From Prorocentrum cordatum (taxonomy: Eukaryota; Sar; Dinophyceae; Prorocentrales; Prorocentraceae): DNA of 64,000 nucleotides. Numbering within the stretch: position 1 is the first letter of the stretch; every line of letters starts with the position of its first letter. The position numbers and the translations under genes were made by a program. The DNA lies in NCBI GenBank assembly GCA_963575745.1, contig CAUYUJ010014604.1:94087-158086 (forward strand), given 5' to 3'. The notes beneath the pieces are model-generated. The model was not told where the DNA came from. It worked only from the letters and a program-made list of their open reading frames with translations, and did no database searches. Shown piece by piece: positions 52,951-62,761 of the stretch.

Positions 52951-55106
52951 CATCAGCCGACGTCTCTGGACTAACCGATCAGCTATACCGTGCTGACCCG
53001 TGGGCGGTGCATACAGGTATCCAAGACGCACAGCAGAGGAACCTGCGCCCTCCTGCGGGGCCACCAGGCGTCCTAGGACCACAACCACAACGCCCTCCGC
53101 AGCAAGCTGGAGGTGCGAGGTTTGTCCCTATGGGCGGTTCAGATGGTGGCTCGCCGTTTCGGACTCCGCCGTCTGAAACGAGCGAGAACAGCTTGTGGCA
53201 AAGACTCCAGGCGATTCGCGGGAATCCGGCGCTCGCAGCAGCACTCCAGGCAACCACTCCCTTTGGCACTCCGAGGGGTAGTGAAGGAGGAGTGGCTGCG
53301 GGGACACCCGCCGAGCGAACGCCTGCGGAGTCACTCGCACATGCGGGGCCACCCGCTGACGGACAGCAAGGTTCAGACTACGAACGTCGGGCAGCCAACT
53401 TGAGAGCACAGGCTACCTTTCTGCAGCAACAAGCTGATAGAGTGCCCAGCCTGTTGCGGAACCGCAACATAGATGTTACGAATCATGGCGACTTTCGGCC
53501 TCTCTGGAGCTGGACTTCTGAAGATGCTCCAAATGCTGATCCCACGAATCCATATCGACAGGTGTTTATTCCAGGAATAGCATCACACCCAATATATGGA
53601 TGGGACAATCATGGACCAGTAGAGGCACAGGCCATGGACGCGCCGATGTACCCGGAGTACTACGCGCAGATGAATAACACTCCTATGATTGCGGGGCCAC
53701 CTGCGAACGAATACACTCGGAATCTTGCCAATGAGATGTTCCGTTTGCAGTTTACACGAGCGGTCGATGCGCAGTCTATGCCGCACTACGCCTACATGCC
53801 CACGCCGACGGACCCCGAGACCGTGGTTCAGCCAGCTGGTCTCGCGGTGCCAGCCGCTATGGGCAGCATGCCAGACTACATCCGCGACGTGCACGACACG
53901 CAGCAGGCGATACTGGCATCTAGGCAGCAGGCTCGGGACAACGCCAGGCTGCGCCAACAACGCGCGATTCAGAGAAGGATCGAGCGTGAAAACCAAGCGG
54001 GGACACCCGCAGACGCGGGGCCACCCGCTGAACGGACAGATAGACGGCCGCCACCGACGCCATATCGGGAGGGCGAAACCACTTTCGAGCGCCAAGCTCG
54101 GACTCGCCCAGACGTGCCTGCTCCAGTCATTTCAGACTACAACTTCACACAGTGCCCAATCTGTATGGACACCTACGAGATGGGCACCACAGTGTGGAGA
54201 CTGGCGTGTGGGCACTTCTTCCACGATATATGCTGGGATCGTGTTGCACAGCAGCACGTCCGCAATCAGCGGCCAGGTGCGCCGAACGAGGCCCCCTGCG
54301 CTGTATGTCGTGGGCCGGGCATAATTACAGCGCATTTCCCGTATGCTGGACAGCGCGACGCTGAGTCGGAACAAGCGCGCCAGCAGGAAAGGTACGTGGC
54401 AGATGCCCGGGAAATGCGTCGGCTACGAGAAGCAGTGGAGGCACTAGAGGCTCGAGCCGCACACTCGGCGGAGCCATCCGCACGTGCCCCAGCTGCGCAG
54501 GCATCCCCCTGGCCAGCGCCAGAGCAAGGCATCCAGATGCCAATCCTGCCTACGCTTCGAGCACAGGAGCCCCCAGCAGCGGGGCCACCCGCCGAAGCGG
54601 CTCCCGCCGCCAAAGCGGGGCCACCCGCAATTGGACCTCCGAATCCAGGATTCCTGAGGGCAATGGAGGCCAACATCAGGCGGAGTGGCAGGAGCGGAGG
54701 CGGTACGCGCAGGCCGACTGGATCATCCAGGACCTCACGTGTGGCAAGCCCGGTCAGCGCTAGGAGCCGGGCAAGCGCTGAGAGCGCGGAGGCAGCCCAG
54801 TTCCACACCACATTCATGATCGATACAAAAGGGCTGACCTATGCACGTGACGACACGGACACGCTGCCGCCAGGAGGTGAATGGATGTCCACACTCTCTG
54901 CGAATTATTGGGTTCTTGAACAGGAACCAATTACCGTAGAGGAGCGCCGCCAATATGAGCAGATGTGGTGCACCGAGTTAACCATGAGCCAATGGGTGCT
55001 TGAACAACGCCTGTTGAAAGGCACACTCGGTTCACAGATTACGTACCACACCGATGACCATGGTACGATGGCTCTGGCAGCGCGGAATGGGACATTCTTT
55101 CCCTGA
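52860..55106 (+). CDS. copia-1 ORF with RING-H2 finger
   Basis: 748 codons from ATG 52,860. The N-terminal 400 residues are disordered or Gln/Ala/Pro-rich, with hairpin-derived Ala-Gly-x-Pro-Ala linkers and a conserved-looking stretch around NPYRQVFIPGIASHPIYGW. The RING-H2 is C432-x2-C435-x14-C450-x-H452-x2-H455-x2-C458-x21-C480-x2-C483, complete and correctly spaced; RING fingers usually recruit E2 enzymes for ubiquitin transfer. A coiled-coil-like segment follows (about 500-545, REMRRLREAVEALEARA). Ends at TGA 55,104. It overlaps the protease ORF by 53 nt in another frame. Targets are unknown. Confidence 0.9.
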   Translation: MATSGHTSSNGSISLEAGQQSWVQALNSHLTSADVSGLTDQLYRADPWAVHTGIQDAQQRNLRPPAGPPGVLGPQPQRPPQQAGGARFVPMGGSDGGSPFRTPPSETSENSLWQRLQAIRGNPALAAALQATTPFGTPRGSEGGVAAGTPAERTPAESLAHAGPPADGQQGSDYERRAANLRAQATFLQQQADRVPSLLRNRNIDVTNHGDFRPLWSWTSEDAPNADPTNPYRQVFIPGIASHPIYGWDNHGPVEAQAMDAPMYPEYYAQMNNTPMIAGPPANEYTRNLANEMFRLQFTRAVDAQSMPHYAYMPTPTDPETVVQPAGLAVPAAMGSMPDYIRDVHDTQQAILASRQQARDNARLRQQRAIQRRIERENQAGTPADAGPPAERTDRRPPPTPYREGETTFERQARTRPDVPAPVISDYNFTQCPICMDTYEMGTTVWRLACGHFFHDICWDRVAQQHVRNQRPGAPNEAPCAVCRGPGIITAHFPYAGQRDAESEQARQQERYVADAREMRRLREAVEALEARAAHSAEPSARAPAAQASPWPAPEQGIQMPILPTLRAQEPPAAGPPAEAAPAAKAGPPAIGPPNPGFLRAMEANIRRSGRSGGGTRRPTGSSRTSRVASPVSARSRASAESAEAAQFHTTFMIDTKGLTYARDDTDTLPPGGEWMSTLSANYWVLEQEPITVEERRQYEQMWCTELTMSQWVLEQRLLKGTLGSQITYHTDDHGTMALAARNGTFFP

Positions 55107-55959
55107 CGAAGACGGACTGCCCTGCATCTCGTTCATGCTAGACATTGGCTCCAACGTGAACATCATTGGAGCCAATACGGCGCGAACCTTCCAGGAGGCT
55201 ATGGCCAGGTACAATCACAGACCTGCCATATGCACCCTGAGCAAGACCCTCTACATTAACGGTGTCGGTGAGGGTGCTGCGATATGTCGGAAAATGGGCA
55301 ACTTCAAGATCGGGGTGCAATACGCCAATGAGGCAAGCCCCCGTATCGAGGAGTATGCCTCCAACATCGCAGAAGGCTCGGGTGCCAACCTCCCGGCCAT
55401 CTGGGGCCTTGGTGCCATGGAAGCACGTGACACGATCATCGTGCTGAAGCCAGGCTACCAGAAGGTTATCTTCCCCAGCGGTGATTACACTCTGAAGCTG
55501 GGGAGGGGCGCCAAGGTCCTGAGGGCGAAGAAAACTCCCTCAGGACATCTAGCCATTCCCTGCGGTTTGTATGACGGGGCTAAAAGCCAGACGGTCACGA
55601 ACACCTTCACAATCCGCAGCAGTCGAGATGGCTACACCGAGACGGAGAACGAAGAGGACCCCGTCAATGCGGGGTCACCCGCCGGTGTAGGTGCGGGGCC
55701 ACCCGCCGGAGTAAGTGCGGGGCCACCCGCCGAGACCACAGCGGGGCAACCCGCGACGGGACAGTCCATGACCGTCACGACTGATACGTACATTGTCGAG
55801 CCGTATCTCGACAAGCAGCTCCTGGAAGACACGACCCGTTTGATCGTGGACAGGACGCTGAACAGCTGGTGGGAGGGCCAACAGTGTCCCGAAGGGACCT
55901 GGCCACATATGAAGGATGCCCTGAAGTCAAGATATTCTGGGCAGTCCAGGAGGCGGTGA
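55054..55959 (+). CDS. copia-1 retropepsin (aspartic protease)
   Basis: 301 codons from ATG 55,054. The catalytic motif D30-I-G-S in FMLDIGSNVNIIGAN replaces the common D-[ST]-G-[AS] middle residue with Ile. A second motif, LPAIWGLGAME (about residues 115-125), fits the Ile-Leu-Gly flap-side motif, and GHLAIPCG (about 165-172) is typical of copia proteases. The C-terminus carries four hairpin units in about 90 bases. It would mature the Gag and Pol products. The start could instead be reached by frameshifting from the RING ORF. Confidence 0.85.
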   Translation: MTMVRWLWQRGMGHSFPDEDGLPCISFMLDIGSNVNIIGANTARTFQEAMARYNHRPAICTLSKTLYINGVGEGAAICRKMGNFKIGVQYANEASPRIEEYASNIAEGSGANLPAIWGLGAMEARDTIIVLKPGYQKVIFPSGDYTLKLGRGAKVLRAKKTPSGHLAIPCGLYDGAKSQTVTNTFTIRSSRDGYTETENEEDPVNAGSPAGVGAGPPAGVSAGPPAETTAGQPATGQSMTVTTDTYIVEPYLDKQLLEDTTRLIVDRTLNSWWEGQQCPEGTWPHMKDALKSRYSGQSRRR

Positions 55960-56162
55960 ATAAATGGACGCCTGAGAACCAAGCGGGGCCACCCGCGACA
56001 CCGCCACCACCACCAAGCTACACGGGCGGAGGTTCGTCGGACTCTGCGGGGCCAACCCGCGTGGAGATCGTGAGCGTAGCCGCACCAGCGACTCCTGCGG
56101 AGCCATCCGCTAACAGCATGCCCCCGAGTCAGACGGCAACGTGGTCACACGACCGCCGCTGA
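55869..56162 (+). CDS. copia-1 protease-pol linker frame
   Basis: A Pro/Ala-rich frame (EVKIFWAVQEAVNKWTPENQ then AGPPATPPPPPSY) in the same phase as pol, ended by TGA at 56,160. The frame reopens at once and runs on into pol, so one stop separates them. Its first part continues the protease text in a shifted frame. It carries three hairpins. Confidence 0.5.
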   Translation: MGGPTVSRRDLATYEGCPEVKIFWAVQEAVNKWTPENQAGPPATPPPPPSYTGGGSSDSAGPTRVEIVSVAAPATPAEPSANSMPPSQTATWSHDRR

Positions 56163-59100
56163 CGGGGGCAGGCGGGCGCGCCGGCGGCGCTCGCTTGCGA
56201 AGAGAAGCCGAATACCGGCCTCCTCGCGACATACGTTGGCCGCGCTGAGGCCCGAGAAGAAAAATATCATTCAAAATGTCTCGTCATCGAAGATATTCGC
56301 ACAGCTTGCGCTGAACTCCGAACCCGTGGATATATATGCGACCGGATTACCCATAATGAGGTAATGACTTCAACTGGAACACAGTATTTGGGAAATTTGT
56401 TGGCAGGAGACTACAATATGTTGTGGGTGGCCACACCCTCTGATTGGTACGTTCGTACTCCAGGAAAGAGGGCGGGACCACATTATCAACGTATACAAAA
56501 TCTCCTGATCAAAGCGCGTGCTCTGAGAATGCAGATAGTTATCCTGGGGCCACCCGGGTATTTCTGGAAACAGGGTCCGATCAAAGATGTTATCGAAGAT
56601 TTGAAGCTAAGCATTATACGAATGAGACTCTGTCATTTCGGTATCAAGTTTGACCGATCCAGTAAATATCCCAGTGGTTCTTATATACAAGTTGCTACAT
56701 CTTGTCCTCATATACCGATAAACTTATGGAAATGTACTTGTGGATCACACAAGGAGCATGATTTGGATTGGTATGGCCAAGATCAGCAACGTGCCGAGTT
56801 TCGGTATAAAACTTTGGCTATTATTATTGCACGCTTCCTTGATCAACTCGATAAAGCCAACATGATCAGGAATGAGCGGAGTGCGGTACACCTCAGTGTG
56901 TGTACACGCGTTGACAAAAAGGTCAGACACTACGTCCAATGTCCACAAAAGGGCCCTCAATGGGACCATGTGGTTCGTAGGGTCACGACCGACCTGGACA
57001 CGAACAAGATCGTTCAAGATATCAGAATCCAGGATCAGCCAACTGGGTACAATTATGTAGCTCCATTACCTGATGGGGTTACAAACATCAGTACTCGGCT
57101 ATACTGGGAGCCTCCGGCTCCAGTTCTTCATGGCAATGGTGAGTCGCGAAGGCCACGCCCAAAGCGTGTGACGATCGTCGACGACGATCGATCTCCTCCC
57201 CCTTCGATTGAGCGTTGCCAAACGCGACCCACCAACAACCTTCCTGAAATTCCGCCATTTCCTGACTTTACAGCGGATTCCTCCGCAGCGGATCTCTCCG
57301 CGGAAACTGCGTTGCCCACTGATGCCAGGATAAAACAGAAAGAAAAGCAGAAAGCTGACAAAGAAGCCGGCATCAAACCGAAGAAAGTCCCGAAGAAAGT
57401 GGAAGACGGTAACGACGACTGTGGAGAGGACCTCAAAGGGCTTGACTGCTCCACATATTTCAACGACGTTCCTCTTGACGACTCGGACTCGGACAGCGAA
57501 TCAGAGGACATCTTCATGATGTTACCGGCGGGGCAACCCGCTGACTCACATGCTGATGTCTTCTCGATAGTCCAGTCATTATGCTACGGCAGAAACAATC
57601 AAGTGGACATGCTTGAATTATGTGGGGGCAAGGGTGGTATATCCATATTAGCCTTCAAGAGGGGACTCTCGTCAGGCGGGAACCTTGACAAGATATCTAT
57701 GGTTGACCTTGGAAACTCGGAAGTACAAAGAGCAGTCCTCCACTACCTCAAGACTTGCTTTGTCAAGATCACGATTCTGCAGCCAAGCTGCAGAACTACT
57801 GGACTTCCCTCCTATTTCAACGCACAGGTCAATCATGATACGTGGCTTAAACACCACAAAGAGGACCTGCCTCACATCACGTTCTGTGGAACAGTCGCTC
57901 TATTACAAGACGACCTAAGACGTTTCTTTCTCAGGGAACAACCAATGGGCACGTGGGTGGATGAGATCCAGCCATGGAAGGAACTGGCACAACGCAAGGT
58001 CACTTGCCAAACGATTATTGATCAGTGCACGACTGGTCTCAAAGATTCATTTGGACAATACATCCGCAAGCCAACACAGATGATGGCAAACAAAGAAGAG
58101 TTGTTGGCACCTTTCAGAGGCAAGCGTTGTCCAGGTAATCATGTGCACGCCAATGCTTGTAATAAAGAACTAGCAAGGGCGGCACAGTATACCTACAGAA
58201 TGCAGTCACTGATCGTTGATGCGGTGCAAATCGCCAAAGACCTGTTTGCTTACGGTCGCGATCCATTCGCGAATCGTGAACGCAGCTATGCGTTCGTAAC
58301 AAACAGTGCTGGCTACGACTTGGACGACCCAACAATCCGGAGACACCCAAACGGAGAAATCTGGCGACCACCACCTGGCGGTCTTGGGTGCCCTGGCTGT
58401 GTGGACAACAACTACAAGCAATCACCAAAGCACAGCAGGGATCCGAAGATGTGTCGGTGGTATGATGTTGAACCGTATTACTGGGACTGTCCAAGCTGTA
58501 AGAAGGAATATCAGAAGAGCAATCCTCACCACACCAAGATATCTGGCCAATGCAGATTCGCCGAAAAATGGAAGCTGCCAGATAACTTTGGCCAGCCGCG
58601 CCCGGCGGGGCAAGCCGCTCCTGCGGCGCCAGCCGCGGAAGCGGCTCCAGCCGCAGAAGCGGCGCCAGCCGCAAAAGCGGCGCCGGCCGCGAGAGCGCGC
58701 ATACGCGCGCCTAGGCCGCCACGGCCCGGTGAGGGCGATCCAACCGCAGGCGCCAGCAGCCATGACATCACCAGAGCCGACGGGGCTAATGGTGGCAACA
58801 GTGGCGCTGGCAGCTCTGACGATCACCGTAGACTGCCACAAGTTGCAGCAAGGCGCGGACGCATGGAGGGAGGAGATCCTCCACCACCGCCGCAGCCTCA
58901 AGCAGAGCCGAGGCCAAGGCCAAGGCTCCCTGATTGGACTCGCTTCGACGTTCAGCTCAGCCTCCAAAACCTGCGCAGCTTCGACCCAGCTGTAGTGCAG
59001 CGAGAACTCCGCAAACTCCACCTGAGATGGTTTCATGCCAAGGAGCCAAAAATGCGGATGATTCTAACCAAGGTTGGTCTGGGTGAAACCCGTTTGAGTC

Positions 59101-62063
59101 TGATCAAAGGCATTTGTGACTCGTGTAGAGAATGTCGAGCCTGGGACAAACCAGGCAACACGGTGATGCCTTCTGTGTCACTGCCAGGACGTTTCAACGA
59201 GGAAGTCGAATGTGATCTTTTCTTTTACAAACAGGAACATATTGTTTTTCACATCATCGACCGTTGTATTCGCTGGGCAGCTGGCACAGAGATTCCTGAT
59301 AAAGCCATGCATACTGTTCTCGATGCCTATCATACGACTTGGATGCAACATGGCCCTGCTAAAATCTTATACTCCGATGGGGAAGGAGCACTGAATAATG
59401 ATACAGCAAAGGCCATCCTTAAGGCTAAGGGAACAGAGCTTCGTATTCGAGCGCGTGGCCAACACGCTACAACTATCGAAGCTAGGAACGGCATCCTGCG
59501 ACACCTCTTACACGTGATGGGAGAAGAATTGAATAGATTAAATATTCCTCTCAATTTCACTCGTCTCTTACATGAAGCCTTGTTTGCCAGCAACGCATTT
59601 ACCTTCTACAATGAAGTGTCTCCGTACAATGCGCTGTATGGCAGACAACCAGCTATGCTTCCCGATTTCCCTGTCTTGGATCATGATCAGTCCGCTGAAT
59701 CATCAGATCACTCAAGGGAGGAAACAATCAGGAGGGTTAGTCTGGAGGCAATCACGCAGGCCACTGCGGTTGCCAAGACGAACAGGGCTCCCCGTACGAA
59801 GACTACTGCTACGGGTGAATTTCACTACGAAGAGGGAGATCTCGTGGACTATCATCGCCCGACCACCACGAAAGACGACTGGGGTGGATGGAGTGGTCCA
59901 TACCCGGTCATCCGCAACGAACCTGACCGAGGCCAGGTCATCGTGAAGGTCGGCAGTCGCGAAGTGCGAGTACAGTATCCTGACACACGACACACGCTGT
60001 ACATCGAAGCACTTATGGTCCGCGAGATAGGATCGGACAATACGGCCCTTCGGACAGTATTGGCCTTTATTGCCGGTCTGCCAGCGGGGAAACCCGCCAT
60101 GACTTTCGGATATCTACCAGCGAAACAGGGTCGGCTGCAGATGACTGCTGCGAGCCGACTTTCGCCTAAGGTGCACTTGGCTCTTCAGTACCTCATACGC
60201 AACTACTTTCGTATTGAAAACGTTGTTGCTGTACGACTTGCCAAGAGCCTGACGAAGTTGCCTGCTGCACCCTATGCAGACAGCTGTACACTAGTGCACT
60301 ATGATAATGATGTGACCCCTGGTTTTCATTACTATGAAGCTGATGGCACTGCCTTGAACATCTATGACATCACAGGATCTACACACTCACGCATCATCCA
60401 GTGTCTTAAATCCAGGAAGCCGTCTGCTGGATTTGACCAAGACCTCACTAAGTTTGAGGAACTCGCTGATGGTCCACCTCCAAGCGAATCACCTCCAGCA
60501 GCTGCTCCTGAGGAGCCCCCTACGGATAACGATGGTCGGCTCCCGACCATCATAGAGGAAACAGAAGAAGATCTGGATGTTTTTGTCTTGAAGTCGTGGT
60601 ATGCTGAACTGATGGATGACAGAACACTCCTTGAAGCTGACACAGAGGAAGTCATGCATACAGTTCCCACATACATGACAGACACACAGTGTGTGTTAGT
60701 CTCTACGACCTGTGAAGATGTGCAAGGCCACTTGCCGGAGCGGGGTCACCCGCCAGGATACGACATGGACACTTCTTACTACGTTCCTTTATGCTCCACG
60801 GATCCGGATAGCAAATATGATCTGGACTCCGATGAGCACGGGAAGTACATCGAGCTCTGCTTCACTGCAGACATGTCCAAAGTCGTCCTGTCCGAGCAGC
60901 AACACCGATTGTTGGATGACAGCAGCGTCACAACTATGCGAGTATACGTTAGCGCTGCCTCCAAACGTGCCGTGGTCGTCAAGGAAGACGATCTACTCAC
61001 GAAGGCCGACGTCCAAGCAAATCCGGTCAAAGTTTCCAAAGCCCTCTACACAGAATTGAAGACTTGGCTTGACAACAAATGCTTCCAGATGACTGACTTA
61101 AGCAAGGCGTCTAACATCATGACGTCACGCTACGTATACAAATGGAAGTTTGTCAAGAACGAAAAGGGCGAAATGGAAAGGACGATCAGGTTACGCTTGG
61201 TACTCCGTGGCTTCATGGACCTTGAAGCCTTTGATGTCGAAACCTTCTCTGGCACGGCAAGGAGGTCAAGCCAGAGACTGCTCGCAAGTTCTGCTGCATG
61301 CAACAAAGCTTGGATCATCGCTTCCCTGGACATCAACATGGCTTTCTTGAAGGGACTGACCTATGGCGAGCTCGCCGCGGCAACGGGCGAGAAAGAGCGT
61401 GTGGTGTGCTTCACACTACCACCTGGGTCAGCAGCTGTCCTTCGCACACTGCCAGGCTTTGAGTCATATGACGAATCAAAGCATTGTCTCCGGTGTCTGA
61501 AACCGGGGACGGGCACGAAGGATGCTCCCAGGGCATTCTCGCTGAAGCTCAGGTCCATCACTAGGAGCTTTGGGCTACAGCCGACTTCATACGACGAAGA
61601 GTTCGAGATGAGCCCAAACCTCTTGACAACCAAGCACGTTGAAGACATCAATATGACTGGGAAGGAAGAGGCTATTGACAAGTATGTCAAGTGTGTTGAA
61701 GATACGTTTGGGAAGTGCAAACTGAACAAGCACACATACACAAACTGTGCCGTTCGGTACAACAAGACCGATGATGGGAGCGTCACTCTCGATCAGGACG
61801 AATACATCAAACAGCTTCGTCCTATCACACATCCAGAACTCACAGGAGCTGATCCTGAGAGCAAAGCGACAAAGACGATTTCTGATATGTTCGTCAGTCT
61901 TCGTGGCGCTCTAGCCTATGCGTTGATCGCGCAGGTATGGCTGATGGTCTATGTTGTCTCACTACAACGTATCCAGGAACCGACAAACATCCAGGTACGA
62001 CGACTAAACGCGGTTACCAGAAACTACAGGCAGGTCCGAAGAAGATCGTGTATCAAGCTATGA
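56163..62063 (+). CDS. copia-1 Pol: methyltransferase-like segments, integrase, RT
   Basis: Open from 56,163; the first ATG is 56,364 (1,899 codons, numbering from it). The N-terminal part (DYNMLWVATPSDWYVRTPGK, VILGPPGYFW, LCHFGIKFD, PSGSYIQVATSCPH) and residues about 412-500 (E418-L-C-G-G-K-G-G; P474-S-C) look methyltransferase-like. Integrase: H886-x4-H891, C918-x2-C921, then D951, D1005, E1039 (Asp-x33-Glu), and an SH3-like tail GDLVDYHRPTTTKDDWGGWS. RVT_2 spans about 1,570-1,860: RYVYKWKFVKNEKGE, D1656 in SLDINMAFLKG, CLKPGTGTKDAPRAFSL, and the active box H-V-E-D (1758-1761), where Asp is expected in place of E1760. The frame is lost near 62,023 before RNase H. Catalysis by this copy is doubtful. 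Confidence 0.92.
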   Translation, partial: RGQAGAPAALACEEKPNTGLLATYVGRAEAREEKYHSKCLVIEDIRTACAELRTRGYICDRITHNEVMTSTGTQYLGNLLAGDYNMLWVATPSDWYVRTPGKRAGPHYQRIQNLLIKARALRMQIVILGPPGYFWKQGPIKDVIEDLKLSIIRMRLCHFGIKFDRSSKYPSGSYIQVATSCPHIPINLWKCTCGSHKEHDLDWYGQDQQRAEFRYKTLAIIIARFLDQLDKANMIRNERSAVHLSVCTRVDKKVRHYVQCPQKGPQWDHVVRRVTTDLDTNKIVQDIRIQDQPTGYNYVAPLPDGVTNISTRLYWEPPAPVLHGNGESRRPRPKRVTIVDDDRSPPPSIERCQTRPTNNLPEIPPFPDFTADSSAADLSAETALPTDARIKQKEKQKADKEAGIKPKKVPKKVEDGNDDCGEDLKGLDCSTYFNDVPLDDSDSDSESEDIFMMLPAGQPADSHADVFSIVQSLCYGRNNQVDMLELCGGKGGISILAFKRGLSSGGNLDKISMVDLGNSEVQRAVLHYLKTCFVKITILQPSCRTTGLPSYFNAQVNHDTWLKHHKEDLPHITFCGTVALLQDDLRRFFLREQPMGTWVDEIQPWKELAQRKVTCQTIIDQCTTGLKDSFGQYIRKPTQMMANKEELLAPFRGKRCPGNHVHANACNKELARAAQYTYRMQSLIVDAVQIAKDLFAYGRDPFANRERSYAFVTNSAGYDLDDPTIRRHPNGEIWRPPPGGLGCPGCVDNNYKQSPKHSRDPKMCRWYDVEPYYWDCPSCKKEYQKSNPHHTKISGQCRFAEKWKLPDNFGQPRPAGQAAPAAPAAEAAPAAEAAPAAKAAPAARARIRAPRPPRPGEGDPTAGASSHDITRADGANGGNSGAGSSDDHRRLPQVAARRGRMEGGDPPPPPQPQAEPRPRPRLPDWTRFDVQLSLQNLRSFDPAVVQRELRKLHLRWFHAKEPKMRMILTKVGLGETRLSLIKGICDSCRECRAWDKPGNTVMPSVSLPGRFNEEVECDLFFYKQEHIVFHIIDRCIRWAAGTEIPDKAMHTVLDAYHTTWMQHGPAKILYSDGEGALNNDTAKAILKAKGTELRIRARGQHATTIEARNGILRHLLHVMGEELNRLNIPLNFTRLLHEALFASNAFTFYNEVSPYNALYGRQPAMLPDFPVLDHDQSAESSDHSREETIRRVSLEAITQATAVAKTNRAPRTKTTATGEFHYEEGDLVDYHRPTTTKDDWGGWSGPYPVIRNEPDRGQVIVKVGSREVRVQYPDTRHTLYIEALMVREIGSDNTALRTVLAFIAGLPAGKPAMTFGYLPAKQGRLQMTAASRLSPKVHLALQYLIRNYFRIENVVAVRLAKSLTKLPAAPYADSCTLVHYDNDVTPGFHYYEADGTALNIYDITGSTHSRIIQCLKSRKPSAGFDQDLTKFEELADGPPPSESPPAAAPEEPPTDNDGRLPTIIEETEEDLDVFVLKSWYAELMDDRTLLEADTEEVMHTVPTYMTDTQCVLVSTTCEDVQGHLPERGHPPGYDMDTSYYVPLCSTDPDSKYDLDSDEHGKYIELCFTADMSKVVLSEQQHRLLDDSSVTTMRVYVSAASKRAVVVKEDDLLTKADVQANPVKVSKALYTELKTWLDNKCFQMTDLSKASNIMTSRYVYKWKFVKNEKGEMERTIRLRLVLRGFMDLEAFDVETFSGTARRSSQRLLASSAACNKAWIIASLDINMAFLKGLTYGELAAATGEKERVVCFTLPPGSAAVLRTLPGFESYDESKHCLRCLKPGTGTKDAPRAFSLKLRSITRSFGLQPTSYDEEFEMSPNLLTTKHVEDINMTGKEEAIDKYVKCVEDTFGKCKLNKHTYTNCAVRYNKTDDGSVTLDQDEYIKQLRPITHPELTGADPESKATKTISDMFVSLRGALAYALIAQVWLMVYVVSLQRIQEPTNIQVRRLNAVTRNYRQVRRRSCIKL

Positions 62064-62761
62064 CCCCAACAGGAGAAGTCGACCTGCATAGCGATTCTGG
62101 CTATCGTCGTCTCAACGGAGATGAAGACGACGAAGTCAAAGGCTATGGTATCCGCGGGGCTAACCTGCTGAGGCGTGGCCACACGCAAGCGGGGAAACCC
62201 GTCGTGCACCTGGTGGACGCATACTGCAAGTCTCATCGACTGCAGGTGCGTTCGAGCTACTCTGCGGAAACACTGGCAGCAGCCCACAACTTGGAAGACT
62301 GCTACCCGACCATTGTAACGCTCCACGAGCTACACTCGGGACCATTGACCCCCACACAGTTAAAGAACATATTGGAAATGGGTGGTCTATGTATCAAAGT
62401 CACTCTGACTATTGATGCCGAGTCTGTCTTCAAGTCTTTGTCTAGCAAAGATCTGAAGAAGCCCACAGAATGTACTCTGCTTGGGCACATCAGCTGGATC
62501 CGCCAGATGATGGAACGCGGAATCGTGGAAAGCGTCCAATGGTGTGACACGCGGGATATGACTGCCGATGGTCATACCAAAGGTAGTATTGACCGCGCGT
62601 TGCTCCTACAAGTAATGGCCGGCCAGCAATCCTTCAAGCACGAGCTGAAGAAACATACGCCGTATAGGGCGGGCAGGTCGTCTCAGGACGGCCCTGCCTC
62701 CCGAGCCAGCGGGGAAACCCGCGGGCAGGTGCGCTTTAGTAGCGAGGAAACTCGCCGGTAG
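61937..62761 (+). CDS. copia-1 RNase H domain (out of frame with Pol)
   Basis: The meaningful part begins about 62,024 (KLQAGPKKIVYQAMTP) and continues Pol one base out of phase, consistent with a single-base loss or a frameshift site near 62,023. Catalytic residues are D in LHSDSGYRR (62,093), E in SYSAETLAAAH (62,267), D in LTIDAESVFKSL (62,414) and D in MTADGHTKG (62,567). All four acidic residues of copia RNase H are present. Ends at TAG 62,759. The tail contains the GNNA hairpins at 62,709 and 62,742. Confidence 0.88.
   Translation: MADGLCCLTTTYPGTDKHPGTTTKRGYQKLQAGPKKIVYQAMTPTGEVDLHSDSGYRRLNGDEDDEVKGYGIRGANLLRRGHTQAGKPVVHLVDAYCKSHRLQVRSSYSAETLAAAHNLEDCYPTIVTLHELHSGPLTPTQLKNILEMGGLCIKVTLTIDAESVFKSLSSKDLKKPTECTLLGHISWIRQMMERGIVESVQWCDTRDMTADGHTKGSIDRALLLQVMAGQQSFKHELKKHTPYRAGRSSQDGPASRASGETRGQVRFSSEETRR

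Noticed and set aside
47083-58700. Ala-Gly-Pro-Pro-Ala repeats as a protein-level motif
   Set aside because: The 14-mer also occurs in the other two phases and after a stop, with stem covariation, so the signal is at the nucleic-acid level.
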